The notes under the pieces were generated by a model that was given only the letters and a program-made list of their open reading frames with translations, searched no databases and was not told the origin of the DNA. Of a stretch of DNA of 5,661 nt, positions 1 through 5,243 are shown in pieces. The position numbers were made by a program, and so were the translations under genes. How positions within the stretch are numbered: the stretch's first letter is position 1; each line of letters starts with the position of its first letter. The stretch comes from DATEVL01 sp035281845 (GTDB lineage Bacteria; Chloroflexota; Anaerolineae; Anaerolineales; E44-bin32). The stretch spans positions 1 through 5,661 of the forward strand of contig DATEVL010000081.1 in assembly GCA_035281845.1 (NCBI GenBank), read 5' to 3'.

Positions 1-1
1 C

Positions 2-163
2 TGGGGCGAGAACTACCTGGGCGAGGTGGACGACGCCCGAATTGAAAAGCTGGTCAGCCGGCTGCGGGCCAAGATCGAGGCCGACCCGGCGGCGCCGCGC
101 TACCTGTTGACACAGCGCGGGCGAGGTTACAAGCTGGTCTCCACTTCTGTGACCAGTGATTAG
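2..163 (+). CDS. OmpR/PhoB-family response regulator, C-terminal fragment (winged-helix DNA-binding domain)
   Basis: Only the last 53 codons are in the window; the gene starts upstream, so the receiver domain and the start cannot be seen. The readable part is the end of a trans_reg_C winged helix. An opening W-G-E-N-Y-L-G segment leads into the recognition helix (D-A-R-I-E-K-L-V-S-R-L-R-A-K-I, about residues 11-25 of the fragment). An E-A-D-P-A-A-P-R turn and the wing hairpin Y-L-L-T-Q-R-G-R-G-Y-K-L follow (about residues 34-45). In this family such a domain binds direct-repeat operators after the receiver is phosphorylated by a partner histidine kinase; which kinase and which genes cannot be told here. 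The last four residues (V-T-S-D) and the TAG stop are read from the first units of the adjoining repeat tract, so the natural C-terminus was probably altered by repeat growth. It is convergent with the mutase gene. Confidence 0.9.
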   Translation, partial: WGENYLGEVDDARIEKLVSRLRAKIEADPAAPRYLLTQRGRGYKLVSTSVTSD

Positions 164-371
164 TGATCAGCGGCCAGTGGCCAGTGAATCAGTGACCAGT
201 GAATCAGTGATCAGTGATCAGTGATAAGTGACGGGGATTGGAGATTTACGATTAGCGATTAGCGATTGGGGATTGGACCTGCCGATGACGGTTGGCGATC
301 GTGGAGTGAGGGCTGATAGCTGATTGCTGATCGCTGATTGCTGACCACCGACCACTGACCACAGACCACTA
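149..371. repeat. Heptanucleotide repeat tract 1 (composite, between convergent genes)
   Basis: This tract fills the whole gap between two convergent genes and holds both TAG stop codons (161-163 on +, 369-371 on -). It is built of successive modules with mostly 7-nt periodicity. Module A (149-233) is of AGTGATC type, with four units in exact phase at 206-233. Module B is six units of GATTNGN type in exact phase at 236-277. A less repetitive core follows at 278-311 and includes TTGGCGATCG (292-301). Module C is four GCTGATN units (312-339). Module D is four units of type NCYGACC (340-367, one of them ACAGACC). C and D together are eight units without a phase slip. Module A on + (TCAGTGA) and module D read on - (TCAGTGG) are near-identical, so the ends are loosely inverted. 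It resembles the short tandemly repeated repetitive (STRR) heptamers of cyanobacterial intergenic DNA in style. No protein is credible here, and no ordinary terminator is present. Confidence 0.9.
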
Positions 372-1826
372 GCTCTTGCTTTCTGCCACCGACCTTCCGT
401 GCGCCAACAACGCCTCGACCATCTTCGGTTCGCGCGCTTCGGCGTAGACCCGCAAGACGGGCTCCGTGCCGGATGGCCGAATCAAGAGCCACGACTCGTC
501 CTCCAGCATGTACTTAGCGCCGTCGAGCACACTGACTCCGACGAGCGGCACCCCGCCGATCGACGACGGGGCCGTTCCCGCCAGTCGCTCCACCATCCGT
601 GCCTTGGCCACCGGGGCCGATAACCGCAGATCGAGCCGCTCGTAATGGGACGGCCCGGCCTCGCGCAGCAGTTCGGCGACGAGATCCTCGAGCGGCGTCT
701 CTAGGGCGGCCACCATCTCCACCAACAGCAGCGCCATCAACACACCGTCGCCTTCCGGGATGTGCCCTTGAATCGACATCCCGCCGGACTCCTCCCCACC
801 TAACAGGACTTCGCCCTGCAGCATGTGCTCGGCGATGTGGTTGAACCCGACCGGAGTCTCGACGACTTCCAACCCGTAGCGGGCCGCCAGACGGTTGATC
901 ATCTGGGTGGTGGAGACGGTCTTGATGATCTTGCCCCGGAAGCCGCGCTGTTCGACCAGATAGCGCAGGGTGAGGGCCAGGATGCGGTGGGGATCGACGA
1001 ACTGGCCGCGGCCGTCCATGGCGCCGATGCGGTCGCCGTCGCCGTCGGTGGCCACGCCCAGGCTGCCCTTCCCGGCCGCCAGCGCCATGGCCAGCGGGCC
1101 GAGGTAGCGGGCGATCGGCTCCGGGTGGATTCCGCCGAACCCCGGATTCATCTCACCTCGAATCTCAGTGACCTGGCACCCGGTTCCCTCCAGCAGATCC
1201 TTGACCATTCCGCGTCCCGATCCGTACATCGAGTCGACGACCAGGCGGGATGGATGGTTGGCGATCCGGTCGAACTCGATCAGGCGCCGCAGGTGGGTTT
1301 CGTATTCGGGCGCCGGGCTGAAGCGATGGATCCGTCCTTGTTGACGCGCCGCTTCGTAATCCATCACATTCGGCCCGCGGGCGCGGTTCTCGTTGTCGGT
1401 CAGATAGATCTCCACCCGACGGCATTGCTCGGGGCTGGCCGACCCACCATAACCGGCCTTGAGCTTGACCCCGTTGTAGCGCGGGGCGTTGTGCGAGGCG
1501 GTGATCATGATCCCGGCAATGGCGCCCAGATGTCGCACCGAATGGGACAGGACCGGGGTCGGAAGGTCGGCGGTGGCCAGCGACACGTGATAGCCGTTGG
1601 CTGCCAGTACCCGCGCCGCTTCGACCGCGTAGCGGTCCGACAGAAAACGGGTATCGAAGCCAACCACCATCCGTCGCGGGTCGGGCCGGGGATCGCTGGA
1701 ACCGTTGAGCCATTCGTCGGAGGCGACGGCGTCGGCGATGGCCTGTGTCACCTGGCGCAGGCTGGAGAAGGTGAAGGTATCGGAGATGACGCCGCGCCAT
1801 CCGTCGGTGCCGAAATGGATCGCCAT
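369..1826 (-). CDS. Phosphoglucomutase/phosphomannomutase family protein (alpha-D-phosphohexomutase)
   Basis: This 485-residue enzyme belongs to a cytoplasmic family that interconverts hexose 1- and 6-phosphates through a phosphoserine and a bisphosphate intermediate. All four signature loops are present. The phosphoserine loop T-A-S-H-N has catalytic Ser111, with Y-N-G-V-K-L-K just after. The Mg2+ loop is D-G-D-G-D-R (261-266), the sugar-binding loop G-G-E-E-S-G-G (343-349), and the C-terminal phosphate clamp R-P-S-G-T-E-P (450-456). The N-terminus F-G-T-D-G-W-R-G differs from the F-G-T-D-G-V-R-G usual in GlmM, and GEESGG differs from the GEQSGH or GEMSGH loops of GlmM and AlgC types. I therefore favour a phosphoglucomutase or mixed PGM/PMM activity, but substrate cannot be fixed from sequence. 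Start: ATG preceded by a weak GAGG four bases upstream. It lies 85 bp after the solute-binding protein gene on the same strand, so co-transcription is possible. Its TAG stop is shared with repeat tract 1. Confidence 0.93.
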   Translation of the reverse strand: MAIHFGTDGWRGVISDTFTFSSLRQVTQAIADAVASDEWLNGSSDPRPDPRRMVVGFDTRFLSDRYAVEAARVLAANGYHVSLATADLPTPVLSHSVRHLGAIAGIMITASHNAPRYNGVKLKAGYGGSASPEQCRRVEIYLTDNENRARGPNVMDYEAARQQGRIHRFSPAPEYETHLRRLIEFDRIANHPSRLVVDSMYGSGRGMVKDLLEGTGCQVTEIRGEMNPGFGGIHPEPIARYLGPLAMALAAGKGSLGVATDGDGDRIGAMDGRGQFVDPHRILALTLRYLVEQRGFRGKIIKTVSTTQMINRLAARYGLEVVETPVGFNHIAEHMLQGEVLLGGEESGGMSIQGHIPEGDGVLMALLLVEMVAALETPLEDLVAELLREAGPSHYERLDLRLSAPVAKARMVERLAGTAPSSIGGVPLVGVSVLDGAKYMLEDESWLLIRPSGTEPVLRVYAEAREPKMVEALLAHGRSVAESKS

Positions 1827-1911
1827 GGAGCCTCGGTTGCGCCTTAGCCTGCGTCCGTCCGTCCGGGAAAAATGAAGAACGAACTCGGGGCTGCGGCTGG
1901 GTCGGGGACCA
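1827..1911 (-). other. Spacer between solute-binding protein and mutase genes
   Basis: Eighty-five bases separate the two minus-strand genes. Read on the minus strand there is a GGTC-CCC-GACC mini-hairpin just after the upstream stop, a pyrimidine-rich run around 1866-1880, a three-copy GTCC tetranucleotide (1853-1864 on +), and a weak GAGG (1831-1834) before the mutase ATG. I see neither a convincing terminator (GC stem directly followed by a T run) nor a good -10 box, which fits read-through from the upstream gene. Unlike the other visible gaps it contains no heptamer repeats. Confidence 0.5.
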
Positions 1912-3186
1912 TCACGGGCCGCCGACTTCGGTTGCCGCTTGCAGGGCAGCCGCTTGGGGTGCCATCTCGCCGCTCAGCACGGCATCGACGGCCTTCCGCA
2001 GGGCCGGTCCGACCGCGGCGATGACCTCCCCGTAGGGCATCGGCCTCGCGATCAAGACCAGCTGGTTCGCCAGGACGGTCGCCGGGCCCGGGGGCCACGC
2101 CTGGAGGGCGGCCGAGTTAGGCGGCAGCGTGCCGAGGGCGTGCGTCCAAGGTCCAAGGAACGAGGGGTCACTCAACCATTCGATCAGATCGACGGCGATC
2201 GCCTGGTGGTCCGCGTCGCGGGTCACGACGGCCCACGACCAGGTCGTCGCCAGCGCGATGCCGGTGCCGTTCCGGGTCGGAAGAGCGCCGGCCGCGGCAA
2301 AATCCTCCGAGTTCGTCATCCACCCCTCGAGCGGCGCCACGGCGCTGATGGCTCGCCGCTCTTCGAACGCGCCCCAGGTCTGAGCGGAGCTCTGGTACTG
2401 GCGGGAGATGAGCGGCAAGGTGCCGGCGTTGTAGGCCGAGCCGTAGAATTTCAAAACTTCCTCGAGCGCGGCCGGATCGATGGTGGGAGAGCCCTCCGGT
2501 TGAACGAGCTGTCCATCCAACGCAAGATACTGTGCCAGGGTGAAGGCGGCTTCCGGATCGGAGGCCGGGAAGAGGAACGGGGCGGGGCTCCCGAGAACTT
2601 CGGACCAGGAAGACGGGGCTCGACCCAGCGCCGACGGATCGTAAACCAGGACGTCGGTCTGGCTGGCGGACGGCACGCCATAGCGGGTCCCGTCTTTTTG
2701 GGACGACTGAAGAGCGAAGTCGTACCAGGAAGACGGTTCGGGCGGGGGAAGCGGCGCGGGATAAACCGCAATCACCCCGTCATCCGCAGCCGCTCCAAGA
2801 TCCCCGGCATTCAGGCTGATCAGGTCCGGTAAGGCGGCCGGCGCGGCGGCGCTGGCCAGGCGCAGACTCTCCAACAGGCCGGCCGGCCCTTGGAGGTCTT
2901 TGGTGCGAACCACCAGCTTCACTCTGGGATGCTCCACTTCATACGCAACCAGTCGTTCTTGCAGTAAGGCGCCGGATTCGCTGATGGGATCCGGCGCCTG
3001 GAACGGCGGAAGCCATAATGTGATGACCGTTGGCGGGGGCGTCGCGCTCGGCGCGGGGAGCGTCGAAGGGATGATCGGCGGTGGCGAAGCGCTCGCGGTC
3101 GGTGATCCGGTCGCCGCCAAGGGAGTACAGCCGCTCAAGGAGAAGGCAAGCGCGCCGGCAAGGCGCGCCCAATGTCGTAACGACAT
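1912..3186 (-). CDS. Extracellular solute-binding lipoprotein, sugar-ABC transporter type (family 1-like)
   Basis: From the ATG at 3186 this is 424 residues. A short basic n-region (R4, H5, R8) and hydrophobic stretch end in the lipobox L17-S-G-C20, so the mature protein should be lipid-anchored at Cys20 outside the membrane. A Pro/Ser/Thr-rich linker (about 21-53) precedes the first beta strand, I-T-L-W-L-P (55-60). The body has the order of family 1 solute-binding proteins: a helix with E-x-E-H-P-R-V-K (about 84-90), P-D-L-I-S-L-N (120-126), Y-G-V-P-S-A-S-Q-T-D-V-L-V-Y-D-P (169-184), T-T-W-S-W-A-V-V (314-321) and A-I-A-V-D-L-I-E-W-L-S-D-P (329-341). The ligand is probably a sugar, by family resemblance only. 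No permease or ATPase gene is visible; the downstream mutase is the only metabolic neighbour. Start choice: an in-frame ATG at 3195 would give 427 residues, but it overlaps the TATAAT box, and 3186 lies 7 bases after that box, as expected for a leaderless message. Confidence 0.85.
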   Translation of the reverse strand: MSLRHWARLAGALAFSLSGCTPLAATGSPTASASPPPIIPSTLPAPSATPPPTVITLWLPPFQAPDPISESGALLQERLVAYEVEHPRVKLVVRTKDLQGPAGLLESLRLASAAAPAALPDLISLNAGDLGAAADDGVIAVYPAPLPPPEPSSWYDFALQSSQKDGTRYGVPSASQTDVLVYDPSALGRAPSSWSEVLGSPAPFLFPASDPEAAFTLAQYLALDGQLVQPEGSPTIDPAALEEVLKFYGSAYNAGTLPLISRQYQSSAQTWGAFEERRAISAVAPLEGWMTNSEDFAAAGALPTRNGTGIALATTWSWAVVTRDADHQAIAVDLIEWLSDPSFLGPWTHALGTLPPNSAALQAWPPGPATVLANQLVLIARPMPYGEVIAAVGPALRKAVDAVLSGEMAPQAAALQAATEVGGP

Positions 3187-3193
3187 GGCGCGC

Positions 3194-3199
3194 ATTATA
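3194..3199 (-). promoter_or_regulatory. Perfect TATAAT -10 box for the solute-binding protein gene (probable leaderless transcript)
   Basis: Read on the minus strand, TATAAT is followed by GCGCGCC and then the ATG at 3186. A start of transcription about 7 bases after the box falls on or next to that A, so the message would have no 5' leader. This fits the lack of any Shine-Dalgarno before either candidate ATG. No good -35 exists at 17 bp; a CTGACC (4 of 6 matches to TTGACA) from the repeat tract sits at a 15-bp spacing, which is weak. Activity is inferred. Confidence 0.6.
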
Positions 3200-3204
3200 C
3201 ATCT

Positions 3205-3362
3205 AGTAGTCGGTGGTCAGTGGTCAGTGAAGAACGACGATGGGTCACTGGAGATTGGCGATCGGAGCGAGAGCATCGGCTGATGGTTGATCGCTGATCG
3301 CTGATGGCTGTTGGCTGACCACCGACCACCGACCACGGACCACTGGTCTCTGACCACTGGTA
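3205..3362. repeat. Heptanucleotide repeat tract 2 (composite, between divergent promoters)
   Basis: This tract fills the gap between the divergent solute-binding protein and uvrC genes. The left arm is GGTCAGT-type heptads (3205-3230). A low-repeat stretch follows, then two GAT(T/C)GG-type heptads (3253-3266), a core (3255-3271) that aligns with 292-310 of tract 1, then GCTGATN units passing into ACCGACC units. From 3279 to 3355 there are eleven consecutive 7-nt units without a phase slip. GA or a close variant holds at positions 4-5 of most units; GTTGATC, GCTGTTG and ACTGGTC are degenerate. The module order and orientation match tract 1, but the left part is shorter and has a different heptad. 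The last unit (3356-3362) runs into the uvrC -10 box, and the left edge stops just short of the opposite -10 box. Confidence 0.88.
3208..3334. repeat. Long inverted repeat inside tract 2
   Basis: The left arm 3208-3227 and right arm 3315-3334 are complementary at 18 of 20 positions by eye: the reverse complement of the left arm is CTGACCACTGACCACCGACT and the right arm is CTGACCACCGACCACCGACC. The enclosed stretch is 87 bases and holds a smaller GCGATC (3258-3263 region) with GATCGC (3289-3294) pairing. Because the arms are heptad repeats, other registers can pair too. A cruciform, or a hairpin in any read-through RNA, is possible. Confidence 0.75.
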
Positions 3363-3366
3363 GAAT
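3358..3366 (+). promoter_or_regulatory. Extended -10-like element (TGG-TAGAAT) for uvrC
   Basis: TAGAAT (3361-3366) matches the -10 consensus at five of six bases, and the TGG just before it gives the TGn of an extended -10 element, which can work without a good -35. The TGG comes from the last repeat heptads. The uvrC ATG is nine bases after the hexamer, so the predicted transcript starts at, or about three bases before, the ATG. No Shine-Dalgarno is seen before uvrC, which fits a leaderless or near-leaderless message. Confidence 0.5.
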
Positions 3367-3375
3367 CGCCGGGCC

Positions 3376-5235
3376 ATGGACTTACCACCGGCGTTATCGC
3401 CGATTCTCGAAGGGATTCCGACAAAACCCGGCTGCTATTTGATGAAGGACGCCGAGGGCCGCGTGATCTACGTCGGCAAGGCGGTCCAGCTGCGCGCCCG
3501 GGTGCGGTCCTACTTCCACGCCTCCGCCGGGCACAGCCCCAAGACGGAAGAGATGGTCCGACATGTCGCCGACGTGGAGTGGATCGTCGTCGGTTCGGAG
3601 CTCGAGGCGCTGATCCTGGAGATGAACCTGATCAAGCGCCATCGGCCCAAGTACAACATCCGCCTCAAGGACGACAAGCGCTATCCCTACGTCAAAGTTC
3701 ATTGGTCCGACCCTTTCCCCAAGGTGACGGTGACTCGGCGCATGGCGGACGACGGCGGGCGCTATTACGGGCCGTACACCAGCGCTTGGGCGGTGCACCA
3801 AACCTTGGATGTGCTGCGCAAGATCTTTCCGTACCTGACGTGCGATCGCGTCATCACCGGTCAGGATCCGCGGGCCTGCCTGTACCACGACATCAAGCTC
3901 TGCCTGGCGCCGTGCATCGGTGCCGTCGACCAAGCCGGCTACCGGGCGATGATCGGCGACCTGTGCGCCTTCCTCGAGGGGAAAACCGATGACGTCATCG
4001 CCCACCTGCAGCACGAAATGGAACGCGCCTCGGCGGCGCTGGCCTATGAACGGGCGGCGGCCCTGCGCGACCAGCTGGGGGCGATCGAGAAAGTCGTCGA
4101 GGGCCAGAAGGTCGTCTCCCAGGACCGGATCGATTCGGACGTGATCGCCTTCGCCCGGGACCAGGGCGACGCCTGTGTCCAGGTGTTCTTCATCCGCGGC
4201 GGAAAGATGATCGGCCGGGAGTACTTCGTCCTGGAAGGGGCGCAGCAGGCGGAGGACCGGGAGGTGCTGGGCGCCTTTCTGACGCAGTTCTACACCGAGG
4301 CCGCCTTCGTTCCAGAACGTCTGGTGTTGCCGACCGACATCGAAGAGGCGCGCATCGTCGAGACCTGGCTGCGCGGGCGGAGAGGCGGCGCGCCGGTGGA
4401 AATCACCGTGCCGTCCGGCGGCCCGCAACGCGAGCTGGTCGAGCTGGCGGCGGAGAACGCCGCCGAGACGCTGGCCAGTCTGCGGGCCCAGTGGGAAGCC
4501 GATCGCAGCAAGCACGTCCAGGCGTTGGCCGATCTGCAGCAGGCGCTCGGCCTGGCGACTCCGCCCAATCGAATCGAAGCCTACGACATCTCCAACCTCC
4601 AGGGGACGTCCGCCGCGGGCTCGATGGTCGTCTTCGAGCAGGGCGCCCCGAACCGACGACTGTATCGGCGCTTCAACATCAAGACCGTTCAAGGGCAGGA
4701 CGACTTCGCCAGCATGGAGGAAGTCCTGCGTCGTCGTTTCCATCGTTGGAGCGCCGCCCGCCAGGAATCCGAGAAGCCGGGCGGAAAACTCGATCCCAGT
4801 TTCGGACGACTGCCGGATCTCTTGATCGTGGACGGTGGAAAGGGGCAGCTGGGGCGGGCGGTGGAGGTGGTCCGCCAGGCCGGATTGGAAAGCGGGTTTC
4901 CTCTCGTCGGGCTGGCCAAAGCCCACGAGGAGATCTACCGGCCGGGCGAGCCGACCCCGGTCATCCTCCCGCGCGGCTCCCACGCCCTGCATCTGATGCA
5001 GCGCATCCGTGACGAGGCCCACCGCGTGGCGCTCACCCAGCACCAAACGCAGCGGACGCGCTCCGGCCTGGCGTCGCAGTTGGAGGCGATCCCCGGCATC
5101 GGCCCGTCGCGGCGGAAGGCTTTGTTGCGCGCCTTTGGCGACGTCGACCGGATCCGCCAGGCGCCGGTCGAGGACCTGATGGGGATACCGGGGATTTCAC
5201 TTGAGATCGCTCAGCGGGTGAAAGCTGGACTATAG
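3376..5235 (+). CDS. uvrC: UvrABC system protein C (excinuclease ABC subunit C)
   Basis: This 619-residue cytoplasmic repair nuclease is recruited to UvrB at damaged DNA and cuts the lesion strand on both sides. Domains run in the normal order. The N-terminal GIY-YIG nuclease makes the 3' cut (P-G-C-Y at 18-21, I-Y-V-G-K-A at 31-36, and L-E82-x-N-L-I-K with the likely catalytic Glu). The cysteine region has C156, C168, C176 and C180, with the spacing of the four cluster-binding cysteines reported in E. coli UvrC. The UVR helix hairpin that contacts UvrB is at about 206-240. The RNase H-like nuclease for the 5' cut has the D-D-H triad D403 (Y-D-I-S-N), D486 (V-D-G-G-K-G-Q) and H549 (D-E-A-H-R). 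Tandem helix-hairpin-helix motifs occupy about 568-619 (I-P-G-I-G, I-P-G-I-S). Length is typical and nothing is missing. It is divergent from the solute-binding protein gene and coupled to the receiver gene downstream. Confidence 0.98.
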   Translation: MDLPPALSPILEGIPTKPGCYLMKDAEGRVIYVGKAVQLRARVRSYFHASAGHSPKTEEMVRHVADVEWIVVGSELEALILEMNLIKRHRPKYNIRLKDDKRYPYVKVHWSDPFPKVTVTRRMADDGGRYYGPYTSAWAVHQTLDVLRKIFPYLTCDRVITGQDPRACLYHDIKLCLAPCIGAVDQAGYRAMIGDLCAFLEGKTDDVIAHLQHEMERASAALAYERAAALRDQLGAIEKVVEGQKVVSQDRIDSDVIAFARDQGDACVQVFFIRGGKMIGREYFVLEGAQQAEDREVLGAFLTQFYTEAAFVPERLVLPTDIEEARIVETWLRGRRGGAPVEITVPSGGPQRELVELAAENAAETLASLRAQWEADRSKHVQALADLQQALGLATPPNRIEAYDISNLQGTSAAGSMVVFEQGAPNRRLYRRFNIKTVQGQDDFASMEEVLRRRFHRWSAARQESEKPGGKLDPSFGRLPDLLIVDGGKGQLGRAVEVVRQAGLESGFPLVGLAKAHEEIYRPGEPTPVILPRGSHALHLMQRIRDEAHRVALTQHQTQRTRSGLASQLEAIPGIGPSRRKALLRAFGDVDRIRQAPVEDLMGIPGISLEIAQRVKAGL

Positions 5236-5238
5236 GAG
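5234..5238 (+). promoter_or_regulatory. Shine-Dalgarno AGGAG of the receiver gene, overlapping the uvrC stop codon
   Basis: AGGAG begins inside the uvrC TAG (5233-5235) and ends five bases before the ATG at 5244. This is the clearest ribosome-binding site in the window and supports both the ATG choice and translational coupling. The two promoter-proximal genes at 3186 and 3376 have none. Confidence 0.8.
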
Positions 5239-5243
5239 AGCGG

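Noticed and set aside
149..371. CRISPR array
   Set aside because: Units are about 7 nt, contiguous and degenerate, with no 23-40 nt repeats separated by unique spacers.
149..371. Insertion sequence or MITE with target-site duplication
   Set aside because: No transposase is present, I could not find clean terminal inverted repeats with a flanking direct duplication, and the ends are degenerate heptads. A MITE-like origin remains possible but is not shown.
259..492. Open frame on the minus strand with a repeating Q-W-S-V-V-S-like peptide
   Set aside because: It starts within the mutase gene in another frame and runs into repeat tract 1. The periodic peptide is just the 7-nt repeat translated (7 nt x 3 = 7 residues), with no start signal.
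369..1826. GlmM (phosphoglucosamine mutase)
   Set aside because: The N-terminal motif is GTDGWRG instead of GTDGVRG, the sugar loop is GEESGG instead of GEQSGH, and the protein is longer than the usual 445-450 residues.
825..1847. Long plus-strand frame opposite the mutase (340 codons)
   Set aside because: Shadow frame caused by high GC at codon position 3 of the true gene. The minus strand has all catalytic motifs; this frame has none.
1866..1911. Intrinsic terminator after the solute-binding protein gene
   Set aside because: The only hairpin is four base pairs and lies well before the T-rich stretch, so there is no stem directly followed by a T run.
3195..3377. Minus-strand open frame of 60 residues across tract 2
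   Set aside because: It is repeat sequence, covers both divergent promoters, and has no ribosome-binding site or domain.
3394..5046. Long minus-strand frame opposite uvrC (550 codons)
   Set aside because: Shadow of uvrC, which has complete domains and active-site residues on the plus strand.
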